Below are positions 1-11,746 of a stretch of 37,205 bases of DNA, piece by piece (the stretch's first letter is position 1; every line of letters begins with the position of its first letter). Below the pieces are notes generated by a model. It was not told the DNA's origin. It did not search any database and worked only from the letters and a program-made list of their open reading frames with translations. This DNA comes from Cytidiella melzeri (taxonomy: Eukaryota > Basidiomycota > Agaricomycetes > Polyporales > Irpicaceae): assembly GCA_022592445.1 (NCBI GenBank), contig JABYQR010000419.1:1-37205 (forward strand). Direction: 5' to 3'. Position numbers and translations under genes: made by a program.

Positions 1-993
1 GAATCTCTCGTGACCGTGCGTGAAGGATTCATTCAAGGCTTCTTCACCCACCAGATTTCCGAAACGGCATTGATACTCACTTCAGCATCGAGTCGAGACT
101 CGAAAAATCTCATTAATATTGCCTGAACCAGGTGGGCGACGCCCAGTCTCCTCCGATAACTCTGGTCGCGTCCCAGGGACCCAGACCCAGGGCCAGATCT
201 CGAAGCGGTGCTTTCATCAAGCAGAAATTGTACGTCAACATAGGGTCTACTTTACTCTCCGGCTTTCTTTTCTGGTTGTCACCTGCATGAGCTGATGAAA
301 TCGTCGTCGCCTTTATAGTTTTCCAACTGCGCAGTTGGAAAGGAAAGTGAATAGACGCTCGCCGTTCTGAGCACAAACGTGGTGACCGCAAGGATCAGTC
401 TGAAGCGTTGGACTCCCAGCGCCATGACTGCCCCTGCGGCATTCGAGAAGGAGAAGATCCAGGCTGTCAGGGCTGCACTGCAACTTCTAAACCCGACGAG
501 CATAAGGACAGGTCCATGTTTGCTTGGTTACCCGCACAAGAAGCGTCCGGTGTATGATAATCAATGTAGGGCTACCAAATTGAGTGGGCTAGAAAGACGG
601 ACGGATGGATTTATGGATCTCTTGATTTCGTACTAATTGCTGACATTGCTGCTACAGGGAAAACCGTGTTCAGCATGAGGCTAGCCGCAAGCCTCTTTGC
701 CGGATGTCAGCCATTTTACATGCAAGTTAGGATATTCTCCGCGGTCAGCCTCCCCCTCACGCGATTAGCTGGATAATTCAGGCAAAACAAACGTCGAACG
801 CTGTCTACACACCGACTCATTCTACCCGTCGTCCCGTCTCCTCCCGAATATTGCTGGCGATTCGTTTTCAGGTCCTGGAGGTTTTTATTTGTCCTTTCCT
901 GCCTTGGTCTTATTGATCTCTTCTCCTATCATTCGACGCTGGCGTCCGACCATACTCCGTTCCCGGAACAACATCTTACCCTCATAAAGCGCT
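1..993. other. Intergenic region upstream of the chitinase gene
   Basis: No convincing gene is visible. Several short open frames exist on both strands, but they lack recognisable motifs and plausible splice continuation. The stretch ends at the start codon of the GH18 gene and should include its promoter, although I see no clear TATA box close to the start. Confidence 0.5.
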
Positions 994-3381
994 ATGCGAC
1001 GTTTCTTACAGGTCGATTTATGGACCACGGCCACAACACTCCTCGTAGGCTCTAGCTTACCTTTTCTCACCAACTGTGCTCCCGCCCCCGACAGACTCGG
1101 AGCGACTGATGACCAGCTGGACCTCGACCGGAGACAGCTTTTGGGCGGCATAGACGGGCTGCTGGACGGCCTACCGCTGACTGAAGCTGCTGTCACGCAG
1201 ATTGTGGTGTCGACCGTGATGGAGACTAGGACGGCGACGACATACACGACGGTCGTTACTGCGTCTAGTACCTTTGATCCATCACAACCAGCGTCTGCTT
1301 CTACAGTGTCGGATCCTGCTCAGGCGACTGGCTCTTTTGCTCTCTCTGCTTCTTCTGGCTCTATAACTGTGACTTCAACCTTGCCTTCTACTGCAGATAC
1401 TCAAACAACTCAAATTTTGGATTCAACGACTACTATCATGGCGCCGACCTCGGATGCCATGTCTACTGCTTCGTCCGAGTCTCCTCCCTCCGCGTTATTA
1501 CCGACGCCCATGCCATCCTCTTCATCATCCCCAAGCGCTTCGTCCTCAGTCATGCTCTCATCCGCGGCTACCTCCTCGTCAATTTCATCGATGAGTCCGA
1601 CATCGTCTTCTGTGCCCGAGTCTAGCTCAGCCCCGGTGTCATCCACCACCGGCGATGTTCCTGACAGTGCTAGTCCATCGGCCAATCCTGGTGTCTTCAG
1701 ACCTGGAGAAGCAGCCGGACACGCCGTAGTACAAAAGCCCTTAGTCATGGCTTACTACCCTGATTGGGCGGCCAGCACGTTCCCGCCGGAGAACATCGAC
1801 TTTAGTCGGTTTGACTGGATCGATTTCGCGTTCGCTGTCCCGACTGAGAACTTTGGGCTCGGATGGGACGGGGACGGGAACACGCCGGACTTGTTACGTC
1901 GGTTGGTGAGCGCTGCGCATCAGAGTGGGAAACGCGTCAAGTTGAGCGTGGGTGGGTGGACGGGGAGCAAGTGAGTTCTTTCTGCCTTCATCGTAATGAG
2001 GGTACACTGACCAATTGGCATCCTGTGTGTGTGTGTGTGTTCAAAATAGGTATTTCTCCTCTGCTGTGTCGTCGGCACAGAACAGACAGAATTTTGCAAA
2101 CAACCTCTTGGCAGCCTACAATCAGTTTGGTCTGGATGGTATCGATATTGACTGGGAGTTCCCGGCTCAGGATGGAAACAAAGGAAACATCCAAAACCCG
2201 AACGACTCTTCTAACTACCTAGCTTTTCTCCAATTGCTGCGCAAGACCTTGCCTCCGGCAGCCAAGATCTCTGCTGCGACTATGACTGTGCCATGGTCTG
2301 ATTCTCAAGGAAACCCTCTGAGGGACGTGTCAGCGTTCGCAAGCGTCCTCGACTGGATTTTGTTAATGAATTATGACACATGGGGTTGTGAGTGATTCCG
2401 CCTGTTTATCTTTCTCTCCCATATTTTTCATCGGAATCGCCATTGACGAATGTTTGATCGGTGACAGCGTCGAGCGTCCCTGGACCCAACGCTCCTCTCA
2501 GTAACGCCTGCCACAACTCGACACAAAGCAGTGCCAGTGCCGTGGCAGGCGTCATGTCGTGGACGTCCGCCGGGTTCCCTGTTTCGAAAATAGTCATGGG
2601 CGTGCCGTCTTACGGATACATCTCTCGATCGGGTGCTTCCAGCTTGATGACACGTTCGGTGTCTGAGGGTCTCTCGAGGCGGCGCCAGCGTCGAACGACG
2701 ACGCAGCATGTGCCGATGCATTTAGACGGAGCGAGCCAAGAAGCGGAGGTAGCTGCCTTGGGCGAGGAAGGCCCGTTGGCGGAAACGGAGGGAGCGAAGC
2801 CCGGCTCTCCGAACACGCCGCCTGCGTATATGGTCCAGAATGAGGACGGAGGGACCGACGACGGGCAGGTTCAGTTCCGGGAGTTGATCAATCAGAAAGT
2901 TTTGCAGTATCTTACTGCGTTCTCTACTTCAAGTCGCTCTGGGGTTGGTGTTGCAAGCAACGAGAACGATACCAGTCCAGCAGAAGACGAAACGGACGAT
3001 GAGGCTCAAGACGGTATCGATGCGGATGATACTAGCGATACCGACGCGCGGTTGGATAGTGGTCCTACTACAGACGGCATCGATGGCGGTGAGGATTCTC
3101 AAGTGGGATTGACGAGTATCGCGTTCGCTGGTCAACAAATCGTGAACGTGTACAACGGCCAGAACGGGTTCGTGCGACAGTGGGACGCGTGCTCGAGCAC
3201 CCCGTTCTTGCGTTCTGGGGCTGCTCGCCAAGTGATCACTTACGACGACCCCCAGTCGTTGGAGATGAAGGCTGTGTTTGTGAGGGCGGCTGGCTTGTTG
3301 GGGGTGAATTTGTTTGACGTCCATGGTGATACTGATCATTGGGACCTCACAGACAGTATCAGACGTGGGTTGGGTCTGTAG
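994..3381 (+). CDS. Secreted GH18 chitinase-like protein, 3 exons, 742 aa
   Basis: Likely hydrolyses chitin outside the cell or at the wall. Proposed exons are 994-1970, 2050-2387 and 2468-3381; both introns (79 and 80 bp) are GT-AG and give an open frame of 742 aa. The N-terminus (MRRFLQ...) has a hydrophobic stretch at about residues 10-27, which suggests a signal peptide or anchor. A long Ser/Thr-rich, probably O-glycosylated linker follows (about 100-240). The GH18 barrel begins near residue 248 (KPLVMAYYPDW), has the SVGG strand at 318-321 and the catalytic motif DGIDIDWE at 355-362, with E362 as the expected proton donor, then MNYDTWG. The C-terminus (NLFDVHGDTDHWDL) matches fungal GH18 ends. 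Oddities are an Arg-rich insertion near residue 505 and a strongly acidic insertion at about 603-650 inside the barrel. No carbohydrate-binding module was recognised. The start was chosen because it precedes the hydrophobic leader. The family call is firm; activity is inferred from the conserved catalytic motif. Confidence 0.9.
2024..2040. repeat. (TG)n microsatellite inside chitinase intron 1
   Basis: About eight TG dinucleotides lie between the donor at 1971 and the acceptor ending at 2049. The repeat replaces the usual polypyrimidine tract close to the acceptor, so its length may vary between strains without touching coding sequence. Confidence 0.85.
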
Positions 3382-5502
3382 AGCAAATAGTGTTGAGCTC
3401 ACCGATTGTACCAACTGTTTCCAAGCCATTCGCAATTGCTATGCGTATAGCTTTCCAAGCATGATTTGCAACAATTTGAGAAGTCGTGATTCACCGTCCA
3501 TTCTAGAAATATGTATGCAAACGGTCGAAACGGAACAGCCGAGCAAATAACTAACTCCAATATGTCAACCTTCTAATGGTAGTCCGTGGATCTTCATCCT
3601 CTATAGCTCTCCCAACGAGCTCCTGCTCCCTCTCAGTTCCAACCCGTTGAGGTGCTATCAATCCTTGCGTCTGATACGATGCCAACTTCTACAAGGGATC
3701 GCAGGAAGGGCGGTAGGTGCCTGCCTCCCACGGGAGGGCTTAGGGCGTGTTTACTGTTTGCTGTAGCCTGCCCATCGAGGACAGGTAGTGCCACAGATAT
3801 GTGCAGTAATAGCACTAGACAGAAGTCGGGGCGACGCCAAGCGTCGGGTTTCGCAACTCTCTATATCCCGCCAAACAGCTTCTTTAAGCTAGAGGTGATG
3901 GAGTTCTTCCTCTCTGACTGCTGTCCGTTCGAAGAACGTAATATGCGCCCGAATTCCTCGTATGTGGTATGAGTGTTGCGAGGAGTGTGAGTCGAGGCTA
4001 TGATGCTGGATCCGTTGGAAGGTGAGGAGGTGGGAAAGAGGACGTAGGCAGAAGTAGTGGTAGAGTAAGACATCTTGTGAGATTTAGTGTCTTGAAGAGA
4101 GAGGTATGGGGATGGTTGTTTGTAGGATGTAAGGAGGTCTGCGAATGCTGCTGAGGGACTTACCTCGAGAGATCCGAGCACGTTTAAGTACGTGCTGCAG
4201 CAACGTCAATCGGCACGTCAAGAAGCACGCAATCGACGAGGACGGTTGCGGGTTCGGTTGCGCAGACGAGGACCCACAGCTATACCCAGAGTTGCCTGGA
4301 GACATGACTTTGAGATGCGCATGTTTATGAAAAGGGCAGAGGCATTGTGGAAGAGTAGGTCTAGAGGACAGTGCACAAAGCGGTAGTCCGACCCAACTAA
4401 AATTCACACGCGTCGGGAAGGGTGAACGCGAGCGCGTTGTGATGGAGTGTTTGGACGTCAGATCAGACCAAACAAGCACAATCAGGTCTTCCACGCACCA
4501 GATTTTTTATCGTTCTCCTGCCACTCCCGTCGACGAGCGAGCATTTCTTTCGTCCTCCGCACCCAAAGGTTCAACACAGCCAAATTGACTCTGTGAGGTG
4601 AGAGAGCTTGTTCAACGTCGTGTCTCGATGATGTCAAAATCATATTCCCAAACATCCGAACGCTTCGCGTCTTGAGGGACAACCATTGACTCTACAACGG
4701 TATCTGAGTCTTTTGCAGTTACATGTGCTGTCTAGTCTGCTTCATGTGCTCACATCTGTATTCCTCTAGATTCTTTATGTATTACAGTACTCGGAAGTTA
4801 CGAGCAAGGTAGGTTCGTCGCAATGTTGCACGTGAAGGACGCTACACACGTAGCGATTCGTCGGGAAATCCGACCAGTCAGCTGGTCATCCAAGTGGTGA
4901 GTGTCATACGTCTACACCGGATATGCTGTTCCCCGACTGGCTGTGATGTCACTTTATTCACACTGTACGATTGCTGCGCAAAAGTGTATGCACGCATGAG
5001 TATACTCTTCTACAACGGTATCTGAGCCGATATTTCGCTTGCTCCACATGTTTGCGAAATCTTGTACTGATTCTTGATTTTTCAATAGGTCATGAGTGGT
5101 ATAATTCGCACATGCAGAAGCTGAGAAGACATTGTTCCTTGCGGTGCGGTCAGTCAATGATGTCGTTCCGACGGCTCATGACCATCTTGCGGATGTTTGG
5201 CTGATCCGGTAAGTATTTCTTACCTGAATATGTACTTACATCAGCTTGTGTATTCTGCATATCAGTGTCGAGCAATAAATCTCTTTCATCTGTACGCTAC
5301 AGCAGCGACTTTTACTACCCTCGCGAGGCATCATACGACGGTGGCATGCAGGTGTTCCATTGCCATTCGCATCGCTGATTACGTAGGCGGCTGTAGAGAA
5401 GGTCAAGATGCGTTCAGACGTGGTCTTCAACTTCTGATCAGCTGGTATATTGGCATTGGTAGCCTCATGACAATCGTTGCGATGGGCTTCCCTTGCAGTG
5501 AG
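3382..5502. other. Intergenic region between chitinase and glutaminase-like genes
   Basis: About 2.1 kb without a confident gene. Apart from the short minus-strand ORF at 3861-4073, the open frames on both strands show no motifs or credible splice patterns. The right end carries the promoter of the next gene. Confidence 0.45.
3861..4073 (-). CDS. Possible small protein, 70 aa, unknown function
   Basis: A continuous minus-strand frame starts with MSYSTTT and ends with a basic, lysine-containing tail (SSLKKLFGGI). The composition is Ser/Thr-rich in the first half, followed by a YEEFGRIL segment and a charged linker. The start codon has an A at -3 (AAG before ATG) and follows a pyrimidine-rich leader, which is why I prefer it to an upstream in-frame Met 36 codons earlier. 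No domain is recognised, and there is no signal peptide or membrane segment. It is convergent with the chitinase gene. It could be a chance ORF, so confidence is low. Confidence 0.35.
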   Translation of the reverse strand: MSYSTTTSAYVLFPTSSPSNGSSIIASTHTPRNTHTTYEEFGRILRSSNGQQSERKNSITSSLKKLFGGI

Positions 5503-5510
5503 TATAAATG
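5503..5510 (+). promoter_or_regulatory. TATA-like box of the glutaminase-like gene
   Basis: TATAAATG lies 58-65 bp upstream of the ATG at 5568, at a spacing usual for a basidiomycete core promoter with a short CT-rich 5' leader. The sequence between it and the ATG is pyrimidine-rich (CTCCTCTACTCTC). Confidence 0.5.
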
Positions 5511-5567
5511 TATACCTCTAGCATTTCGCTGTCTCCTCTACTCTCTTTAGCCCCACGTCCCAAAACC

Positions 5568-8500
5568 ATGGCCCTATTGTTTACGATTACCGTCTCTTGT
5601 CTTGTGTGGAATGTACTGGCTGCACCTGCTGCCACATGGACATCCACGCCCTTCAGTCCGGCCTCTGTTCCGTTGGCAGTTCGTTCTCCCTACCTATCGG
5701 CTTGGCTCAATCAAGGCGCTGGAACTGCTCTGAACGCAGATTGGCCCAAATTCTGGACCGGTTCGGTGGGTGTCCCCTTTGCTTCGCCTGTTCCCAAACA
5801 CTGACGCTAGGGTGGTAGATTGTCGGCTGGGCTGGTTACGTCAATGTTGACGGCACTTCCTATAATTTCCTCGGAGTGCCCAGTGTTCCAGGGACAACTA
5901 CTCAGAAGGCAGTACAGAAAAGTCTAACAGTGAGTACATGATGAAGCGTCGTACTATCTGGTCATTGACTGACCCTTGACCCTCAGTTTACTTCAACGCA
6001 AAGCACTTTTATCTTGAGTGCCGGACCGATTGACTTGACGGTCAACTTTCTCAGTCCAGTCGAAGTAAGCTCTATGTATCAGTACCCAGTGGCAGCTGGC
6101 TTCATATGTGCCCATGCCAATCTAGCCAGATGACTTGGTCAAACAGTCCATTCCGTTCTCCTACTTCACAGTATCCGCACTATCCACAGATGGGCAGTCA
6201 CACTCGGTGCAAGTATATTCTGATATCAGCGCGGAATGGATCACAGGAGACAACAGCCTTACTGCAAATTGGACGACCACCGTAGGCGATGTGATCATTC
6301 ATCAAACGCAACTAGAAAATCAGTCAACGTTCAGCGAGATCAATGATCGCATACAGCGTATGTCACTTTTCAGTACATGTGGCACATCGGTGTTACTGAC
6401 CTAGATCCAGAGGGCTCATCGTACTACGCCGTTGCACAAGTCAGTTTCTCATTCTTCATATCATATGTCATTTTCTCAGCCTCTGCATAGAGCTCGAGCA
6501 CAACGTACCAAACCGGCGAAGACGTCGTCGTGCGGGCGCAATTCATTCAGAACGGAAAACTCACGAATTCGCAAGACACTGATTTCCGCGCAGTGTCTGA
6601 CCGGTGGCCGGTTTTCGCGTTTGCTCAAGACCTTGGCAATGTGCAGAGCCCTTCGAGTCCAGTTGTCATAGCTATCGGTCACGTTAGAGATCCTGCTGTC
6701 GAATATATCGTGGCCAACGGCGCACTTCAGAATAGGAGCCTATTATTCTGGAGTCATTTCGCCTCTGTCGGGGACGTCGTAAGTATTCGTTCATGGTTGT
6801 CGAAAGAACTGTTGCTGATGAGCTTTCAGATTACGTCGTTCTTGAGCGACTATAGCGGGGCGCTCAGCAGGGCTCAAGCGTTCGATTCGAAAGTGCAGGC
6901 AGATGCATCAACCGTTTCTGCGGATTACGCTGCAGTCGCAGCTCTGTCTGTTCGACAAGCATTCGGTGCTACCGAGCTCACCATATCCAAATCCAGTGAT
7001 GCTAGTTTCAACAGCTCTGATATAATGATGTTCATGAAAGGTGGGTCAAGTCTCTTTCGATGACGGCCCTCTGATGCTTAGTTTCTCAAACAAAGAGATT
7101 TCGAGTGATGGAGTAAGACCTTCATCCGTTCTTCTGTTTGTTGCCAGCTAACGCTTTCACGACCAGAACGTCAACACAGTGGACGTGATCTTTCCATCCT
7201 GGCCGATTCTGTTGTACACGAATCCTGCTCTCGGGAAGTATCTCTTGCTTCCCTTGTTCGAATATCAAGCGACCGGACAGTACCCGAACAAATGGAGTGT
7301 ACACGATATGGGTACGTAGACCGCGTGTTATACGAACGAGGATCTTCAATGACCATGTCCTTGCTTAGGTGCTCACTATCCTCAGGCTCTCGGGCACAAT
7401 GACGGTACAGCACTGTCTCCGGATCTGCTTGAAGTTTGCTGACTGCTTATACTCAGGTCTCGATGAGCCGATGCCTGTTGAGGGTAAGTAACAAGTTCGC
7501 TTGCAGCGACTCAACTGGTTTCATGTCTTTATATAATCAGAGAGCGGGAACATGCTCATCATGACACTGAGCTACGCGCAGAAGAGTAACGACAACTCTC
7601 TTCTTTCGAGATATGTGAGCATGGTACTCCTCTTACAGTACAAACTCTTACGTTGTCTCTTGGCAGTTCAACCTCCTTGATCAGTGGACACAATTTCTCA
7701 TCGCAGATTCCTTGATCCCTGCCAACCAGATTAGTACAGATGATTTTGCAGGTAGCCTCGCGAATCAGACCAATCTTGCAATCAAGGGCATTGTCGGCAT
7801 CAAGGCCATGTCGATGATTGCTGGACTAGTAGGCGATAGTGCGCGCAGCTCCAACTACAGCGTGCGTACCGACTTACGGCAAGGGCTTTGTGCGCTACTG
7901 ACGCGGGCTTTGCAGAGTATCGCATCGTCATATGTACAACAGTGGCAGAAGCTTGCGACCTCTTCCACCGGGAAGCACCTCACCTTATCTGTAAGTGTAG
8001 CCACTATGTCGAGGATAAATAGCACACTGACATGTGCTGTTGACTGTAGTATGGTAATGACTCCAGGTGAGTAGACGAATCGTCTTCCAGCTTCCAAGCG
8101 TTTGATTTCAGTTGCGCGCAAATAGTTGGGGTCTGTCGTACAACATGTACGCCGACAAGCTACTTGGAGCAAACGTCTTCCCGCAATCAGTGTACGATAT
8201 GCGTCAGTACGCACATGTCTACTATGACTGTCAACTCATCTTACGATGGTTTCACAGAGACCGCGTGGTACAGCAGTGTAGCCAGTGAGTAATCCCACCT
8301 CCACATATGACGTGTATCGTCACAATGTTCTCCAGACAGCTTTGGTGTCCCTCTTGATACCCGGTGAGTGTGGAGAGCTATTGTGTACATTGATGCCACT
8401 GACCTCTTGTGACTGTAGCCATACGTACACGAAGTCCGGTAGGTCTATGTCCGCTTCATACGCGAGACGTCATCTAATAGGCGCACATCAGACTGGGAGA

Positions 8501-8871
8501 TCTGGACGGCTGCATTAGTGAGTTCGAACAGCGTGCGTGACACCCTCGTGAGCGCTGTGAAGAACTATGCTGCCGATGGAGAAAGTAGTCAACCGTTGGG
8601 AGATTGGTATGAAACGGCTAACGGCGATGTTGAAGGATTCAGGGCAAGACCTGTTGTCGGTGGTCACTTCGCTTTGGTGAGTAAAAAGCTCGGGCTGGTG
8701 ATCAGAGAAATATGTCGCATGAACTTACAAAGCAATGTCCAGTTGGCACTCGGTAACGCATCTGGTGATACTGAGCAGATATCAGCAACCAATTCGACTT
8801 CTCCCACGCAGCCCTCACAGCCACAATCGCAGCCCAATAGCGCCTCGAGCTTGCGTATACGGTTTCTGTAA
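5568..8871 (+). CDS. Secreted GtaA-type glutaminase-like protein, 21 exons, 734 aa
   Basis: Related to fungal extracellular glutaminase A (DUF5127/DUF4965/DUF1793 family), which releases glutamate from glutamine. Proposed exons: 5568-5765, 5819-5929, 5987-6064, 6126-6357, 6405-6439, 6491-6778, 6830-7040, 7096-7112, 7167-7311, 7369-7404, 7457-7483, 7541-7614, 7667-7861, 7916-7990, 8051-8067, 8126-8202, 8258-8284, 8336-8363, 8419-8438, 8492-8676 and 8743-8871. All junctions keep frame and use GT-AG. The N-terminus (MALLFTITVSCLVWNVLAAPA) is a signal peptide. Family landmarks in order are SPYLSAWLNQG, FWTG, VGWAGYVNVDG, SAGPIDLTVNFLSPVE, SDRWPVFAFAQDLG, NTVDVIFPSWPILLYTNP, GHNDG, MPVEESGNMLIM, YGNDSSWGLSYNMYADKLLG, DWEIWTAA and FRARPVVGGHFAL. 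The last 30 residues are Ser/Gln/Pro-rich. Two exons are only 17 nt and one is 20 nt. The family call is strong; glutaminase activity itself is inferred. Confidence 0.88.
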
Positions 8872-10114
8872 GACTATATGTATGTATTGAGAAGTGCAAC
8901 TTACCCATCTAGTGTGTTATCTCAGTTGCACGTTATCTGTCACTTGAAATATCGGTATGACATTGGTTGTTTGGGCTTAGCATACCTCCACTCGTGCCTC
9001 ACCTCATAACAACAGATCTAGCCGTGTGTATGAGTACAATCCCAACTCGAACGTTCTACTCATACCATTCTCACAATCACGTTCTGCTACGCGACATGGA
9101 CATTTGCGCTTCTCAACTCACAACCTCGGCTGTCCGGTCGCACTGCTGCTTTATCCATGTCACAGCAAACTTGACTCGCGTAGGCGACCTTACTCCGCGC
9201 CCGATTTCCTTCTTGCGTAACCAGCATACCAATATGCTGTAGTTCGCATCAAGTCTAGTTATACTTACGCTCAAGCTTTGGGTTACGTCCTGGCAGCGCC
9301 CCAAAGCTTAACTTTGTTGGATCCTAGCACCATCTAATTCAGCTAGTACCTATTATACTTCCTCAGGCTCTAGCTGGTAACTTCCCCCTCTTTCCCACCT
9401 TAACCTCAATTATCCTTGATACGGCTGAACTCTGATCTTTGTCGACATGGCACCGTGACTCCCGGGTACACGCCCGTGCCGTGTTAGTACGCGGCCTGTA
9501 CTTGACTCGAGTGGCTCGCGCAGAGTGTTGTTGCGACATAGACCGCATTCACATTCGAGGTATGTCACTCAATCATAGGCCTAGGTATGTGCTGACAACT
9601 CGGTGGCAGATTACTAACTTCAAGTATGTATTGAAGTTCAGTCAGACTGGGCCAAGTTGGCCCCAAGTTTATGGAAACCGGCCCCTCGGCTTGCTGAGAT
9701 CCGTATGAGCGTATCAGTTGCTAGAACAAGGGTGAGTCACATACGCAGTTCGTACTAGTATGAAATCAGCTCCTCAATGCTCGTGCAGATAATCGAAGGG
9801 TGCTACGGCATCATCGCTGCTGTGGCTCATTGAAGGTCAAAGGGGTGCCGTATCTCGCAGCTGTGGATGGCATAGTATTTACCATCCTCGACATTCGTGG
9901 CACAAAGACAGAGAACTGTTTTGTCACTGCTGATTCTAGTATCGCCTATGTGTTCTATAAACTTCGTCTCGCAGGTATTAGCTACCGAAGCATTTTTGAG
10001 CGTACTGCTTCCGCAGGACGCCTTCAAAAGCAATAAATGCTCAAGCTCTACCATCATGGCCAAGTACACAAGCTCATTTATTCACCTCAACAAACTCTTT
10101 TCGTCTCTTGCAAG
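8872..10114. other. Intergenic region between glutaminase-like and UGT genes
   Basis: About 1.2 kb with no gene I can support. The open frames have no recognisable motifs. A TATA-like CTATAAAC at 9955-9962 lies about 155 bp upstream of the next start codon and may belong to its promoter. Confidence 0.45.
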
Positions 10115-11746
10115 ATGGACTCCTCAGAACCTCTCAACATCGTGTTTATCGCCCTCTCCGTTAGCGGCCACCTCAACATCCACCTGGCCGCCATCGAATA
10201 TCTACTGACACTTGGTCCAAGGCAGACATCTCCTCTCCACATACATCTCCTCTCGTTTGAGCCTGCTGCGAAACACGAGCCGAGGCTCACCGTTTCTGCG
10301 GCCAACTCGCCCCATACCTTCACCTTCCATTCTCTCGGAGAGCTCATGCTGCTCACCGAAATCTCCCACGACGGCCTCATGAACAGACATAGCCCTGCCA
10401 AACTGGTTAACACGGGTGGCCTGAAACCCTATCGCTGTCTAGCTGAGCTCATCGGAGTTAATCCCGAACGCTACCTCGAGGAATACGAGCGTATCCTTGG
10501 CATCCTCAGAGCCATCCAGCCAAAGGTTCACATCGCCGCCGTAGATATCATGATGCCCATGGGAACGGATGCATGTATCGTAGCTGGTGTCCGCTGGGGG
10601 CTTCTATGTCCGAATACTGGCGTTGAACTGGCAAATACAAGCAGCCGCTACTCGGAGGCTTCTGGAAATTACCTGCGTAAGTACTTGACTGAAAACACGT
10701 CACCGCTTCACTGTATTCACTCACCATATACGTCCCCAGTCCGTACTCAGGTCTCTCGTATCCAGTCCCTCTTCATCTTGTTCCCTACAACATCATGCTC
10801 AACATTGCCTTCGTGCGCACGCTCAGCACACATCCAAGAATCAAGGCCCTCGAGTCTCATAGGTCGAAGGCAGGTATACCCGGAAAGCTCCTCGGGAAGC
10901 CTTTGCTAGACCTACCCTTCAAGATCTGCGCGAGTGTCAAGGAGATGGAGTTCCCACACTCCCCAGGTGACAACGTCGTGTACCCTGGTCCGATTCTCAT
11001 CCCCGTCCCGCCGCTCTCTCACGAGAAATATCCTGAATTGGCAAGCTTTCTGGAGAGGAAGCGCACACTCGTCATCAACATGGGTTCCCTCTTCTCCTAT
11101 ACCTCTGCTGATGTCGAGAACATTGTTGACGGGATCTTGCGCGCAAGGCAGGTCTGCAGGGAAAGAACGCCGTTCCAGGTGCTATGGAAGCTGAATGGGA
11201 AGGAGACCTACCAAGAGCTGCTACAGGCAAGGTTGGGCGACGCTTTGGTAGATGTTCACACGGAGGAGTGGCTCGAGCCGCCTACACTTGCAATCCTCCA
11301 GCATCCCAACGTGGTAGCTTTCGTCAACCACGGTGGAGCTAGTAAGTCATGCATCTTCGTCTAGAAATAATCGCGTCTAACGTGGGATGCATAGATTCTG
11401 TCCATGAAGCGGCGTAGTGCGTTCTCCCGTTACTGACATACGTCATACTTTCCATCAAACACTGACCATGTATCACAGCGCCGGTGTACCTCTGGTTATC
11501 CTTCCTCAATGGCTGGATTTGTATGACTACGCCGTACGCGTAGAATGGCTCGGCCACGGCATCTATGCCAACAAAAGCTTCCCTGGGCAAATTGAAGGAG
11601 ACCAGCTCGCAAGGGCTTTTGTCAAGGTCCTGACTGATGAGGGCGGGACCCTCAAAAATAAGGCGACGGAAGTCAGCGAAGCATGTCGAAGAGGTGGGGG
11701 TGTACGTACTGTTGCAGAGACTATACTCAAGGCAGCATCGGTTTGA
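10115..11746 (+). CDS. GT1-family UDP-glycosyltransferase, 4 exons, 479 aa
   Basis: Expected to transfer a sugar from a UDP-sugar to a small lipophilic acceptor in the cytosol. Proposed exons are 10115-10676, 10751-11341, 11395-11413 and 11479-11746, all GT-AG. The N-terminal Rossmann half starts with NIVFIALSVSGHLN; H19 is in the position of the catalytic base. The C-terminal half contains LVINMGSLFSY and, across two introns, the UDP-sugar-binding signature FVNHGGANSVHEA, followed by AGVPLVILPQW and D-x-YDYAVRVEW. The third exon is only 19 nt and carries the middle of that signature. An in-frame ATG at 10037 would add 26 residues, but the chosen start leaves the usual short lead before the first beta strand. 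The intron 1 acceptor at 10750 is preferred because the nearby alternative breaks frame. The family is clear; acceptor and sugar cannot be read from sequence. Confidence 0.88.

Noticed and set aside
113..636. Overlapping short ORFs on both strands at the left edge
   Set aside because: No motifs, no consistent splice sites, and mutually overlapping frames of similar length, as expected by chance.
1410..1748. Minus-strand acidic ORF opposite the chitinase linker
   Set aside because: It is the antisense shadow of the Ser/Thr-rich linker, whose codons read as Asp/Glu/Ala-rich on the other strand.
2428..2816. Minus-strand ORFs opposite chitinase exon 3
   Set aside because: Antisense shadows of a confidently spliced GH18 exon; they have no domain of their own.
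4084..4682. Minus-strand ORFs of 136 and 66 codons
   Set aside because: No recognisable domain, poor composition for a folded protein and no splice link to the small ORF at 3861-4073.
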